This document shows, one piece after another, positions 17,428-26,812 of a stretch of 64,000 nt of DNA (the stretch's first letter is position 1; each line of letters opens with the position of its first letter). The DNA is taken from NCBI GenBank assembly GCA_021324335.1, contig JAJPJH010000004.1, positions 1-64,000 of the forward strand, in the 5' to 3' direction. The notes beneath the pieces are model-generated. The model did no database searches and was not told where the DNA came from. It worked only from the letters and a program-made list of their open reading frames with translations. This DNA is from Gammaproteobacteria bacterium (GTDB taxonomy: Bacteria > Pseudomonadota > Gammaproteobacteria > DSM-16500). The position numbers and the translations under genes are program-made.

Positions 17428-18187
17428 AAAGTAATTTCCCTTTACCACAATTGACGGCTAAATCTATTGGATACCACGTCAGATGAAATAACGCATGAGA
17501 AAATATAGCCGCATATAAACCATAGTGCCAAAATAACCACCCAAAAATAGTTGCCGCCCAAATATTTAACACAATGACCATTGTGATAAATGTATTTGAT
17601 TTAATACAACCGAAAGCAAGATAAGCTGGTAAATGGCCTATGGCAAAACATAATCCAGATAATAAAATAGATATCCATATAACTGTATTTGAATATCCAA
17701 ATAAAGAAATTCCTATCCATGAAATGAATGACATTAAACCCCATCGAAATATAACTTCTTCAACAATTCCACCGTAGAATATTCTTCCAAAAATTCCAGT
17801 ATCTAAGCGGAGTTGTTCCATTGACCGTATTGTTTTTAAATCTAAATTAGGCCTAAATAAAAAATAATAAGAAAAAAGAAAAATTACTATTCCTCCTAAA
17901 TTAATTGTTGTTATTGGAATAATATATTTTGTGAAATTGCAAATTGAAATTGAGAAATGAGTTGAATGCAATACTTTTGTGCCAATAAAAGCTGCCAAAG
18001 TAACAAGCATTAGACTTTGGAGTACGGATACAAATAAAAATAAATTTTCTGATGGAATTTTTTTATTTTTTGATTTATCACTTTTTATTATCTTATAAAT
18101 ATTTTTAGAAACAGGAAGAATTAACCAAATTCCTGGTATGCAAGCTAATATCAAAAATATAAATAATTCCCAATTAAACATATTCAT
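17420..18187 (-). CDS. CPBP-family intramembrane glutamic protease
   Basis: 255 residues with about seven hydrophobic segments. The CPBP (Abi/CAAX) motifs are in order: EEVIFRWGLM (the EExxxR catalytic pair), FAIGHLPAYLAFG (FxxxH-like) and FSHALFHLTWYP (HxxxN/H-like). Such proteins sit in the inner membrane. Known roles range from prenyl-protein cleavage to bacteriocin immunity; here the substrate is unknown. It begins a tight minus-strand group with the GNAT and fosX. Confidence 0.82.
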   Translation of the reverse strand: MNMFNWELFIFLILACIPGIWLILPVSKNIYKIIKSDKSKNKKIPSENLFLFVSVLQSLMLVTLAAFIGTKVLHSTHFSISICNFTKYIIPITTINLGGIVIFLFSYYFLFRPNLDLKTIRSMEQLRLDTGIFGRIFYGGIVEEVIFRWGLMSFISWIGISLFGYSNTVIWISILLSGLCFAIGHLPAYLAFGCIKSNTFITMVIVLNIWAATIFGWLFWHYGLYAAIFSHALFHLTWYPIDLAVNCGKGKLLYD

Positions 18188-18219
18188 CTCATTTCATCTA
18201 TAAAACTCGGCTAACACTT

Positions 18220-18978
18220 TTATTTCTTCGAAGCTATCGTCCCGACATATTCCTTACCGTTAGTTTTGTATTTATTTGGTATATTCTCATAGCAAAAATA
18301 GAAGATATCATCCACAGTAAATCCGGATTGTTCGGCAACAGATCTCATGACATGAATATCAAAAAAATGAGCATATTCAGGTAACTGATCTCCCCACCCA
18401 CCTTTGGCGAAATTCTTGCAGTTTATTTCTCCAGGCCATTTTTCACCTTTTTGAACACGTTCAAAATAATATTTCGATAATTCTTGCCAGTTAAATAAAC
18501 CAAGATAGGGTGTCATGTTGACAATGTATAACTTGCCACCTGGCTCTAACCATTGATAACATTTTTTTAATCCTAAAAGGATATCCTCGCCTTTCATAAA
18601 ATGTAAAACCATGCTGATATGCACGGCACTTAAACTTTCTTTTTCAAAACGAAGATTATTAGGGAATGAGTCTGATGTTGTTTGCAATAAATGGCGGTGT
18701 TCTTGAGGTACACTACTTTCTAAGATCGACAAATGTTCATTATCAAGATCACAACCAATAACTTTAGCGCCATTTAAAATAGCCGGTATAACTACAGCAC
18801 CATATGCACATCCAATATCTAATAAAGGTTTTTTTGCAATCTTTGCAAAATCAATAAATGCTTTTGATGGTGGAGAATTTTCAATTGTCATAATTCCCAT
18901 TTTATTTTTAGTTTTTATCATGCCTTTTACCCAAACGTCTGGCCATGCTTTAGGTATTGCATTATTGTTAATTGTCAT
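18220..18978 (-). CDS. class I SAM-dependent methyltransferase
   Basis: 252 residues from the ATG at 18978, preceded by GGATAAAT; a longer start at 19017 would overlap the neighbouring hydrolase. Motif I is LLDIGCAYGAVVIPAILNGAKVIGCDLD, motif II-like SLSAVHISMVLHFM, and motif III GGKLYIVNMTPYLG. These mark the SAM-binding fold. The C-terminal part (GEKWPGEINCKNFAKGGWGDQLPEYAHFFD) recalls methyltransferases found in Legionella relatives but I cannot name the substrate. The hydrolase upstream ends 7 bases away. Confidence 0.78.
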   Translation of the reverse strand: MTINNNAIPKAWPDVWVKGMIKTKNKMGIMTIENSPPSKAFIDFAKIAKKPLLDIGCAYGAVVIPAILNGAKVIGCDLDNEHLSILESSVPQEHRHLLQTTSDSFPNNLRFEKESLSAVHISMVLHFMKGEDILLGLKKCYQWLEPGGKLYIVNMTPYLGLFNWQELSKYYFERVQKGEKWPGEINCKNFAKGGWGDQLPEYAHFFDIHVMRSVAEQSGFTVDDIFYFCYENIPNKYKTNGKEYVGTIASKK

Positions 18979-18985
18979 ATTTATC

Positions 18986-19750
18986 CTATCTTTGCAAATG
19001 AAATAAATAAAACTCAATTACTTTCTTAATTATTTCTCTAGAAACTGCATTGTCGTTATATAAATCAAATGCATGCTCCCCGGAAGAATAATTTATTAAA
19101 TTAATTACTAAATTATTTTCTAATGATTTTAAAACAAAAAGATCTATTGTTTCGTTTATATTAGGCATCTGGTCTTTGCCTGCTCGCACAAGAAAGATCG
19201 GAGTTTCAATTTTACTTAACAATTGAGTTGAATCTGGGTTGACAAATCCAAACTGTAAAGAAGCATTCTTTGTATAATTTACTTTGGCAGAATCAATCAT
19301 ATAACCATATAAAAATGCAGCGCATTTAAACTTATTTTTTACAAGAATAGATAATCCTAAAGGTACATTACCTGAACATGCCCAAATACCGACATTAGTT
19401 ATATCTATACCGAGTGAATAAGCTTTTACAGAAAGGTAGCTTATAAGTTTCTGAATATCCTCTTCTGGATTAGTATAGCTATAAGTAATTGCAGCAATAC
19501 CTTTTAGAGCAAATAACTTGGCCCAGCATTTATATTGTTCCATTTGTTTTAATCCTTTGCCAAACAACGAATCAGAAAAACCAAAAATAAAAATTACAGC
19601 AGGTAATCTCTTATTGGGATGATTTGGCAAATACAAATCAAAATTTAATTCATCAGGTTTAGACTTATCATAAATAATATTTTTTTTAATGGTGACTTCA
19701 TCCATATTTGGAAGTTCATACACCACTTTTCGGAATGCAATATCATTCAT
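18986..19750 (-). CDS. alpha/beta hydrolase, dienelactone hydrolase-like
   Basis: 254 residues. The fold is seen in LPAVIFIFGFSDSLFGKGLKQMEQ (oxyanion region), the strand FALKGIAAITYSY, a nucleophile elbow region IGIWACSGNVP, in which Cys or Ser of A-C-S-G-N would be the nucleophile, and late TPIFLVRAGKDQMPN (Asp) and SSGEHAFDLY (His). The catalytic triad is therefore plausible. Elbow G-x-S-x-G is not exact (W-A-C-S-G-N), which lowers certainty about the reaction. It lies 6 bases after another alpha/beta hydrolase gene. Confidence 0.72.
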   Translation of the reverse strand: MNDIAFRKVVYELPNMDEVTIKKNIIYDKSKPDELNFDLYLPNHPNKRLPAVIFIFGFSDSLFGKGLKQMEQYKCWAKLFALKGIAAITYSYTNPEEDIQKLISYLSVKAYSLGIDITNVGIWACSGNVPLGLSILVKNKFKCAAFLYGYMIDSAKVNYTKNASLQFGFVNPDSTQLLSKIETPIFLVRAGKDQMPNINETIDLFVLKSLENNLVINLINYSSGEHAFDLYNDNAVSREIIKKVIEFYLFHLQR

Positions 19751-19756
19751 TTTTAA

Positions 19757-20512
19757 TCAATCCTCTCGCGCAGATCTTGTTATTTCTTTGATATAACTTT
19801 TAAAAGTAGGCACCCAAAACGGAGTGATTGGCACATGTCCACCATTAGGTATTATCCACAAAGCAGCACCAGGAATGTTTTTATACATTTCAATTGATAC
19901 TTCTAGTGGATAAAGAGGATCGCGATCGCCTTGCACGATATGCGTTTTTATTTTGATTTTATTCAAATCATCAGATGTTAAATTCATGTCGTCTTCGCTA
20001 ATACCCATCGCATTAGCTTGCTGCCAAAGCATTTTGATTTGATCATCTCCATGAAAATGAATTTTTCTCATTGCATCCCATTCTTCTTTTGATCGCCCTT
20101 CGACTATAAATTGCCGCATTATTTCTCGAGCTTGATTTGGAAAATAAGGAGTAGCACTTACTATTAGTATATTTTCAAGTACAGGATTTTGCCGCACGGC
20201 CATGTGTAATAAAATATTTCCACCACCGCTAAAGCCAACCGCGGAACATTTTTTTATATTCAGATAACTAAGTAGAGCTTCTATATCTAATGCAGCTTGT
20301 CGGTGCGTAAATACTTTGGAGGGATTCGTAGACCTGCCATGTCCTCTAATATCAGGGATAATTAATTGATATTCCTCAGTCATATCTTGAAATAGTTCAA
20401 CGAGTGCAACTCCTGAACCTGTGAATCCGTGCAGTAGTAATAGAGGAGTTCCTTTTCCATGAATTTCATAATACAGATCAATGTCATTAATTCGAATCGT
20501 ATTAGCTAACAT
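19757..20512 (-). CDS. alpha/beta-fold hydrolase
   Basis: 251 residues from the ATG at 20512, which has GAGGAAA just upstream; an earlier in-frame ATG at 20566 lacks one. LLLHGFTGSG carries the oxyanion HG motif. PDIRGHGRSTNP is typical of the family, the nucleophile elbow is VGFSGGGN (G-x-S-x-G), the acid lies in IVQGDRDPLYP, and the His in PNGGHVPI. This resembles the 3-oxoadipate enol-lactonase/esterase branch. Substrate unknown. First gene of the minus-strand group of two hydrolases and a methyltransferase. Confidence 0.85.
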   Translation of the reverse strand: MLANTIRINDIDLYYEIHGKGTPLLLLHGFTGSGVALVELFQDMTEEYQLIIPDIRGHGRSTNPSKVFTHRQAALDIEALLSYLNIKKCSAVGFSGGGNILLHMAVRQNPVLENILIVSATPYFPNQAREIMRQFIVEGRSKEEWDAMRKIHFHGDDQIKMLWQQANAMGISEDDMNLTSDDLNKIKIKTHIVQGDRDPLYPLEVSIEMYKNIPGAALWIIPNGGHVPITPFWVPTFKSYIKEITRSARED

Positions 20513-20693
20513 AAAAATTTCCTCGCTATTGGTTACACAAGCAACCCTACTTCTATTTATATGCAACCTTCAAGAAAAATATTATTTTTTTCTTGACGCT
20601 CTCAAAATCATATGCTAATAAGAAATAGTCATTGAAAATGGCAGCCCATCAATTACTCTTTTTCCTCTATACTTCATTTTTAAGAAATTCTGA

Positions 20694-21104
20694 CTATCCT
20701 GGATTCTCATGATAATGTTTTAGAGACATATTCAGTGTATCCCACGGTTGTTTATCCTGAATCCACATACTGGCTTGAGGATTAAAATCAGCAGGATTAT
20801 CTAACGAACTTGCAGAAACAGTTCGATGCTCGGGAAATAATTCAAGTTTGCCAAACAATGTCGTTCCACAGTTTCCGCAGAATCCTCGTTTAATTTGCTT
20901 TCCACTTGATCCAACGGATACGTATTCAGTAATTTTTCCTGTAATTTCCAAGTCTGCATCAACAACAAATAAAAATGGAAAATATCCAGAACCAGTAGCG
21001 CGTTGACATGTTCTGCAATGACAAAACCCTGACCCATTGGGCAGGGATTTAAGTGTGTATCGCACTGCTCCACAGAGACAGCCGCCAGTAATAGGTAATT
21101 TCAT
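20694..21104 (-). CDS. GFA-family zinc protein
   Basis: 136 residues. The GFA/CENP-V-like beta fold is shown by GGCLCGAVRYTL, FCHCRTCQRATGSGYFPFLFV and RGFCGNCGTTLFGKLE: seven cysteines in the zinc-binding pattern CxC...CxCxxC...CxxC. Members include a protein first described as glutathione-dependent formaldehyde-activating enzyme, though most have no proven reaction. It lies 22 bases downstream of an alpha/beta hydrolase gene on the same strand. Confidence 0.9.
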   Translation of the reverse strand: MKLPITGGCLCGAVRYTLKSLPNGSGFCHCRTCQRATGSGYFPFLFVVDADLEITGKITEYVSVGSSGKQIKRGFCGNCGTTLFGKLELFPEHRTVSASSLDNPADFNPQASMWIQDKQPWDTLNMSLKHYHENPG

Positions 21105-21126
21105 TGATACCTCATATAATAAAACC

Positions 21127-22032
21127 TTATTCTAATTGGTTTTCTGACTCGAGATGACATTTTTGGATCGATTTAATTTGATCAATAATTGATCTGTAAA
21201 AATGTTGATTTGGTACATGACCAAGACCTTCTACCAATACATATCTGGAATTTTTGATAGCTTTTGCTAATGCTTTACCATGATCCTCTGGAAACAGAGG
21301 ATCATCAGAGCCTTGTATCACCGTAGTAGGAACTGTCACTTTGAATGGTATGGTTCTTATAGTTTCTTCAGCGGTTTGGCAAATCTTAATATGATTCAGG
21401 TAACTATCTGGATGACGCGCTCTTTCTAAAAATTCTTTATGCAGTTCATAATATCGATCTTCTTCAAAAGGTACCTTGGTACCGCTCATTATTCTCCACC
21501 CTTCTACTCGAAATTTCACATGGTCCTCGATTGTTTTAGGTGGATTAGATAAAAATGACTTCATCCATTGCAGGTAAACATCGCTAGTACGTGACAAACC
21601 ATTTGGTTCAGCGGGTAATCCTGCATAGGCAAGGTTTCCTGGTCTGAAATCGCAAGAAGACGCAATTAAAGTCATGCCTAGTGTTCTTTCAGGTAAATTA
21701 ACTGCAATTAATTCAGCGATGGGGCCACCCAGCGAAAGACCCATTAAATGGAAGGTTTTAATATTTAAAAAATTAAGTAACTCGATAGCATCCTGCGCCA
21801 TGTCATCAATGCGATAAGGATTTTTTTCAAAATCAAAATAAGTTGATTGTCCTGTATCACGATGATCATAACGAATCACATAAAACCCTTCCCTTGATAA
21901 CATTTCGCAAAATTCAGTCGGCCACATGATCCCTTGGCAGCATGCGCCCATGATAAGAAGAATTGCTTCGTCTTTTTTATTTCCAAATGTTTCATACCAT
22001 ATATCAATACTATTTGCATGTGCGATAGGCAT
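21127..22032 (-). CDS. alpha/beta hydrolase (RdmC-like)
   Basis: 301 residues. Features: ILLIMGACCQGIMWP at the oxyanion position, VIRYDHRDTGQST, nucleophile elbow MGLSLGGPIAELIA (G-x-S-x-G), an acid in VIQGSDDPLFPEDHG and a His in VEGLGHVPNQHF. The arrangement follows esterases of the aclacinomycin methylesterase (RdmC) type, though many homologues have unknown substrates. It is the first gene of a minus-strand pair with the GFA gene, divergent from the LuxR array. Confidence 0.86.
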   Translation of the reverse strand: MPIAHANSIDIWYETFGNKKDEAILLIMGACCQGIMWPTEFCEMLSREGFYVIRYDHRDTGQSTYFDFEKNPYRIDDMAQDAIELLNFLNIKTFHLMGLSLGGPIAELIAVNLPERTLGMTLIASSCDFRPGNLAYAGLPAEPNGLSRTSDVYLQWMKSFLSNPPKTIEDHVKFRVEGWRIMSGTKVPFEEDRYYELHKEFLERARHPDSYLNHIKICQTAEETIRTIPFKVTVPTTVIQGSDDPLFPEDHGKALAKAIKNSRYVLVEGLGHVPNQHFYRSIIDQIKSIQKCHLESENQLE

Positions 22033-22096
22033 GTCTTATTCCAATCGTATTATTAATAATTGACCTGAAAGATTAGAGGAAATAACCTTTAAATGG

Positions 22097-22119
22097 AATC
22101 CCGAATTGAATACGGGATT
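22097..22119 (+). promoter_or_regulatory. CCCG-type inverted repeat, copy 1 (LuxR operon)
   Basis: AATCCCG (22097-22103) and CGGGATT (22113-22119) form perfect 7-bp arms with the 9-base spacer AATTGAATA. It lies about 107 bases before the first PAS-LuxR start, in the divergent region with the RdmC-like gene. TATAAT at 22185-22190 may be the -10. The same repeat is found upstream of three more genes to the right. Confidence 0.7.
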
Positions 22120-22225
22120 AATTGTAATGCATTGATTAATAAGGGTTTATTTGTTTTGAAATATACAATTAAGGAAAATTTGTCTATAATTAAGAACCAT
22201 TTAATATACTGAATTGCGACGCTTT

Positions 22226-22936
22226 ATGAGAAATATTGATACTAGCAAAGAACTACAGATATGCCGTTATAGAAACGGGGTCAAATTAATCCGGCCGAAA
22301 GAAAACTCATCTTCCCATCTTTCTATCGCAAATTTATTAAAACTCCCTTTTCCGTTTTATTTAAACGCTGATAAATTTATCATTGACTGCAATGAATCAT
22401 GCGCTGAAGTAAATGGATTTATTTCTCGTGAAGATAGCATCGGTAAAAAGTGGTATAGGCCTTATAAGTTAGATAGCATTTCAGAAACCTTAAAGAATGA
22501 AAATGATGTAATAAATAATAATAAATATAAAATAATCGAGGATATCCTAATTCGAAAAGACGAGGTCAACATTCATGCTCTTTCTTTTAAAATGCCATGG
22601 TACGATGAACAAGACAAAATAATCGGATTATTTGGTTGTTCAGTGTTTCTTGGAAAACAACCACTTGCAGAATCATTATCACAAATCGCAGAGCTTGGTT
22701 TTTTAAATATAATTAATAACACGTTTGATCCATCAAATTTACCAAACAATAATATTCACCCACAACTTTCTAAGCGAGAACAAGAATGCTTAAAGCTATT
22801 CTTGAATGGCAAGACAGCAAAAGAAACGTCAGTAATCCTTGGTCTTTCTTATAGAACTATTGAAGAATATTTTACAAATATAAAGAAAAAATTAGGCTGT
22901 CGTTATAAGCGTGATTTATTCGATATATTAAATTAA
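22226..22936 (+). CDS. PAS-LuxR transcriptional regulator, array member 1
   Basis: 236 residues from the ATG at 22226; a TTG at 22214 is an alternative start. An N-terminal PAS-like sensor (about 25-150: LPFPFYLNADKFIIDCNESCAEVNGF...IIGLFGCSVFLG) is followed by a LuxR/GerE helix-turn-helix (LSKREQECLKLFLNGKTAKETSVILGLSYRTIEEYFTNIKKKLGCR). Such proteins bind DNA as dimers and respond to small ligands or redox state. The gene heads an operon-like run of four paralogues, and an inverted repeat lies upstream that may be its own target. Confidence 0.85.
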   Translation: MRNIDTSKELQICRYRNGVKLIRPKENSSSHLSIANLLKLPFPFYLNADKFIIDCNESCAEVNGFISREDSIGKKWYRPYKLDSISETLKNENDVINNNKYKIIEDILIRKDEVNIHALSFKMPWYDEQDKIIGLFGCSVFLGKQPLAESLSQIAELGFLNIINNTFDPSNLPNNNIHPQLSKREQECLKLFLNGKTAKETSVILGLSYRTIEEYFTNIKKKLGCRYKRDLFDILN

Positions 22937-22967
22937 GTCAATATTAAATTTTACTTGGAACAAATGC

Positions 22968-23543
22968 ATGATAACAACACCAGAAATTTTTTTGTTTAGC
23001 AAAGATAAAAAAGGAAAATATTTACAAGCTAATTCCGCTTATTGTAATTTTATAGGAATTTCAGAACTTGATTTAATTGGTTTATCTGATTTTGATTTAT
23101 GCTGGAAGAAAGAAGAAACACTTAATGGCTACAAAAATGACCAACATATTGTCAAAAGCAAATCATCCAAAATATTTCTTGAATTTGGAACTGGCCATCA
23201 AGGAAAAACAATACATACATTCAGTCATAAATTTCCTTTGCTCACAAAAAAAAGAAAAGCAAACGGCATCATATGTATGGCATTTAAATTACCTAAAGTT
23301 AAATCAAGGATGAAATTAGATAATAAGTCAAACAACCACAATATGCTTGAAGTGCTTTCTAATCGTGAACAAGAATGCTTAAGATTATTCTTGAATGGCA
23401 AAACCGCAAAAGAAACTGCCATTTTTCTTGATATATCGTATAGGACAGTTGAAGAGTACTTTTCAAATATCAAGAAAAAACTAGGTTGTCAGACAAAACG
23501 TGAACTATTATCAATATTAAATTATCAGCCATATGAAAATTGA
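22968..23543 (+). CDS. PAS-LuxR regulator, array member 2
   Basis: 191 residues. The N-terminal part (FLFSKDKKGKYLQANSAYCNFIGISELDLIGLSDFDLCW) is PAS-like, with the usual strand-turn-strand and a bulky helix. The C-terminal LuxR HTH (LSNREQECLRLFLNGKTAKETAIFLDISYRTVEEYFSNIKKKLG) closely matches member 1. It starts 31 bases after member 1 and its end overlaps member 3 by 11 bases, consistent with one transcript. The sensor domain differs strongly from member 1 although the HTH is alike, so the paralogues may read different signals onto one site. Confidence 0.83.
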   Translation: MITTPEIFLFSKDKKGKYLQANSAYCNFIGISELDLIGLSDFDLCWKKEETLNGYKNDQHIVKSKSSKIFLEFGTGHQGKTIHTFSHKFPLLTKKRKANGIICMAFKLPKVKSRMKLDNKSNNHNMLEVLSNREQECLRLFLNGKTAKETAIFLDISYRTVEEYFSNIKKKLGCQTKRELLSILNYQPYEN

Positions 23544-24162
23544 ATCGCTCACAAGTTCATTCCCCTTATTTAAATTGATGGGTGTCCCATCAATTTTTGA
23601 AAATGGTTTTTATTATTCAAAAAATTTAGATTCGGAATACATCGATTGCAGCGAAAATACTGCGGCCGCTCTTAATCTCGCCTCTCTGAAAGACATTAAG
23701 GGTAAACGAGATCAAAATTTTGGATGGTCAAAGCAACGCATTGCTTTTCTTCGTTCGCATGATTTAGAAGTCATAAATAACCAAAAATCCATATTCAAAA
23801 TAGAACAGCCCTTTACATTAGCAAATGGAAAAATTATACAACTTGTGAGTATCAAATTTCCATTAATTATCAATAAAAAAATGGTTGGAATCTCTGGAAT
23901 TTCTTTTGATCTTAAGTCCAATAGATTTTCTATTAGCAACAATAATATTCTTACCAAACCAGATACAAAACAATTACTTACAGTTCTGTCTCAAAGAGAA
24001 CAACAATGTCTAAGATACTTTTTAAATGGCAAAACAGCTAAAGAAACTGCCATGATACTTGGACTATCGTATCGAACAATAGAGGAATATCTTACAAATC
24101 TAAAGAAAAAACTTGGATGCCGGACCAAACGAGATTTACTAGCGCTAATGAGTGGCCTATGA
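23533..24162 (+). CDS. PAS-LuxR regulator, array member 3
   Basis: 209 residues. The PAS-like region covers about 20-135 (IFENGFYYSKNLDSEYIDCSENTAAALNLASLKDIKGKRDQNFGW...MVGISGISFDL). The C-terminal HTH (LSQREQQCLRYFLNGKTAKETAMILGLSYRTIEEYLTNLKKKLGCR) is the family HTH. The start overlaps member 2 by 11 bases, and the stop shares ATGA with member 4, so translational coupling is likely. Confidence 0.83.
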   Translation: MKIESLTSSFPLFKLMGVPSIFENGFYYSKNLDSEYIDCSENTAAALNLASLKDIKGKRDQNFGWSKQRIAFLRSHDLEVINNQKSIFKIEQPFTLANGKIIQLVSIKFPLIINKKMVGISGISFDLKSNRFSISNNNILTKPDTKQLLTVLSQREQQCLRYFLNGKTAKETAMILGLSYRTIEEYLTNLKKKLGCRTKRDLLALMSGL

Positions 24163-24866
24163 AGATAATCAGCAAAAAAACAAAAAAATATAACATTGAT
24201 GTAGAATCATTTCGCTTACTTCCCATTCGAGGCCATGTCTACTGGAAAGATATACATGGTTATTACTTAGGCAGCAATGATTTAATGATGGAAAAATGTA
24301 AAGTTTCATCTTATAAAGATTTATTAACAAAAACCGACCTCGATTTTGATATGGATGAAAGAGAATTGTATCGACAAGAGGATGAGCTGGTTATTCAATG
24401 CGGACAAACAATGCAATTTTTTAATTCGACGACAACTCATGATTGACGTATGAATTTTTTTACAATTAAATCACCATTATTGGATCTTGATGGGAATATT
24501 GTCGGCATTTGGGGTTACTCTGCTTATCTTTCAGAAGAAAAAGACGATAGTATTAATGATTATCAGAAATTGCAGAATGCTGGTGTCCCATTAAGACATT
24601 TAAAGGCTATTCATGCAATGAATAATCAACATGGTTCAATTTCAAAACACTTTGAAAATAAATGCTATTTGCCAGAAATTTCAAGTCAATATTCATTATC
24701 TAAGAGAGAACGAGAGTGTTTAGAATATTATCTCAATGGTAAAACCTCAAAAGAAACAGCGGCTAAAATGGGATTATCTTATAGAACCATAGAAGAATAT
24801 TTTACAAATATTAAGAAAAAACTTGGATGCCGCTTTAAGCGAGATTTATTCGAAATTTTTAGATAA
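24159..24866 (+). pseudogene. PAS-LuxR regulator, array member 4, split by an in-frame TGA
   Basis: The ATG at 24159 overlaps the stop of member 3 (ATGA). The frame encodes a PAS-like start (RLLPIRGHVYWKDIHGYYLGSNDLMMEKC) up to a TGA at 24444-24446. The same frame continues at once with the rest of the PAS fold (FTIKSPLLDLDGNIVGIWGYSAYLSE) and a complete LuxR HTH (LSKRERECLEYYLNGKTSKETAAKMGLSYRTIEEYFTNIKKKLG) to 24866. So one nonsense codon breaks an otherwise intact gene. A restart at the ATG at 24450 could still make an HTH-bearing protein of 138 residues without the sensor half. Confidence 0.8.
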
Positions 24867-24904
24867 TCGTTTTCTTCATTCAGTATCATATCCCGCAATT
24901 TTAC

Positions 24905-24927
24905 CCCCCCGAATTCAATACGGGATT
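24905..24927 (+). promoter_or_regulatory. CCCG-type inverted repeat, copy 2 (ankyrin gene)
   Basis: CCCCCCG (24905-24911), spacer AATTCAATA and CGGGATT (24921-24927). The right arm and the spacer pattern AATTNAATA match the other three copies; the left arm has lost AAT to a C run, keeping only CCCG. A TATAAT (24937-24942) starts 9 bases further on. It lies 114 bases before the ankyrin gene. Confidence 0.65.
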
Positions 24928-25040
24928 GAGGTTATTTATAATTTTGTTAATAATCTCAGCTTGTTAAATTGACCAGTATTGCATTATAGATAAATCTTGT
25001 GGCGCTTATTAATAAAATACTCAAATCTTAAAAAATCATC

Positions 25041-26741
25041 ATGAAATCTCGTAAGCCTAAAAAATGGGTAAGTAAAACATCAAATAGTAAATTGCTCTTT
25101 GAATTATTGGATGATGATGTATCAGTAGTACAATTACTTAATGATAAATATTATCCAGCTGATCCCAATTACAAAGTGAAAGAAGGTTGGTGGAATGGTT
25201 GGACCCCTCTCGCTTATGCGGTTTATAAGAAACGCCCTGGTTTAGTTCGTTACCTACTCTCCAAAGGCGCGAATGCAGATCAACTGCTTCCTGGCACACC
25301 CTATACACTTTTGAAATATTCTTTAGTTTATCCAGATATTAGTTATTTTCCATACAAAGATGTATCAAAAGCCGAGATGGATCCTGTCACTTTTGAATTG
25401 GTATGGCATATATTAAGAAATGGTTCAGCACTTTCTGTACCTTTAGATTCTGAATTAGTGTTAGATACCCTCATGTATCAAGCTATAGAACGAGATACTA
25501 TTGATCTCAAGTTGATTCAATCGCTTGTAGCTATACCTATTTTATCATTGCCGTTATTTTTTCAAAGCTTGCAAAGAAATTATGAGATTGGTAATAGCGG
25601 TGGAAATGAAAACAAAGAAAGCATTGTTCGATATTTCACACCCGGATTGTTTTTGCTTGTAAAAAAATATTCCCATTCGCATTGGATAATCAGCCGCAGC
25701 ATTATTGAAAGCATAAAAGATATTCCACATAAAACTCCTGACACTAACGAACTTGTTGTTGGTATTGCATTACGCAATTTAGATTGGGAAATAGCGGATG
25801 CGCTAATTGGTCGAGGAACCGAAATACCAAAAGAAATGTTAGATTTTGAGCCATATTGTGCGGTGCCTAGCAAATATACTTTGGTATCTTCAAAAGTGAG
25901 AGCTCGATATTCGCCTTTGGTTTGGATAGTAAAGCATACGAGACGAGAAGATTTTTTATGGGAATCGTCTCCTTTCCATCAGAACCCAATCAATTGTTTG
26001 TTAGGAATTTTAAAACGAGGTTTTAATATTGATGAACCCTTCCAACATGAAGAACAAACATGGACATCACTCAGTTGGGCGGTATTCAGAAATAATATTA
26101 TATTAACAAGAATATTGTTACGTCATGGTGCTGATCCAAATCAAAATATGCCCGGAACAGACTTGCCTTGTCTTCACTATGCTGCTTCGATGGGTTTTAG
26201 CGAAATAACTGCTGAGTTTCTTGATACAGGCAAAGTGCTTATCGAATCGCTTTCGAATAGACAAAAGACGGCATTGGATTATGCAATCATGGACAAGCAA
26301 ATTACAACGATAGGATTATTGCTATCCCGTGGTGCTATCATTCAGTCTCTTTACCATTGGTCTTTATATTATTTTTTAATAACTAAATACGACCCTAGAG
26401 ATCCTAGAGATTCCGATGTCCTGATAGCGTTGGATGCTTTAGTTACACAATTAACCCATTTACGCGATACAAGACAACTAGATGCAATGTTTAATAGAAT
26501 ACTTAATGAAATTTCACGTTATCTAGATGACTTAAAGAAATTAACGAGTCGATGCGGAAATGAAACTTTTCAAGTAATTGATGAAGCAACAGGTATGCAA
26601 TTACCTAGAGAAATGATACATACTATAACTGCTTATGGTGGCCCGCTTCAACACTTTGGCATGTTTCGGCTCGTTGATGTCAAGAAGGTGTTAACAAATG
26701 GTTTTGCTATTCCAGACAACACTGGTTGTATGGTGATGTAA
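25041..26741 (+). CDS. ankyrin-repeat protein, possible effector
   Basis: 566 residues with no signal peptide. Ankyrin motifs are visible at about 50-82 (GWTPLAYAVYKKRPGLVRYLLSKGANAD) and about 340-440 (TWTSLSWAVFRNNIILTRILLRHGADPN, LHYAASMGFSEITAEFL, TALDYAIMDKQITTIGLLLSRGA). Between them lie degenerate, longer repeats. The last 45 residues contain LPREMIHTI, which resembles the start of an F-box-like helix, but I would not call it one. Ankyrin proteins in Legionellales are often translocated into host cells. An inverted repeat shared with the luxR and CDPS genes lies upstream. Confidence 0.72.
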   Translation: MKSRKPKKWVSKTSNSKLLFELLDDDVSVVQLLNDKYYPADPNYKVKEGWWNGWTPLAYAVYKKRPGLVRYLLSKGANADQLLPGTPYTLLKYSLVYPDISYFPYKDVSKAEMDPVTFELVWHILRNGSALSVPLDSELVLDTLMYQAIERDTIDLKLIQSLVAIPILSLPLFFQSLQRNYEIGNSGGNENKESIVRYFTPGLFLLVKKYSHSHWIISRSIIESIKDIPHKTPDTNELVVGIALRNLDWEIADALIGRGTEIPKEMLDFEPYCAVPSKYTLVSSKVRARYSPLVWIVKHTRREDFLWESSPFHQNPINCLLGILKRGFNIDEPFQHEEQTWTSLSWAVFRNNIILTRILLRHGADPNQNMPGTDLPCLHYAASMGFSEITAEFLDTGKVLIESLSNRQKTALDYAIMDKQITTIGLLLSRGAIIQSLYHWSLYYFLITKYDPRDPRDSDVLIALDALVTQLTHLRDTRQLDAMFNRILNEISRYLDDLKKLTSRCGNETFQVIDEATGMQLPREMIHTITAYGGPLQHFGMFRLVDVKKVLTNGFAIPDNTGCMVM

Positions 26742-26812
26742 TTTTATGCTTATATTGCACCAAAGTTTTTTTACATTATACAAATTGATATTTGAGAAAT
26801 TGTGTCATTTGA

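Noticed and set aside
24904-24911. C run as a phase-variable tract
   Set aside because: Seven C residues in a row next to the inverted repeat could slip, but a single short tract in a promoter is weak evidence.
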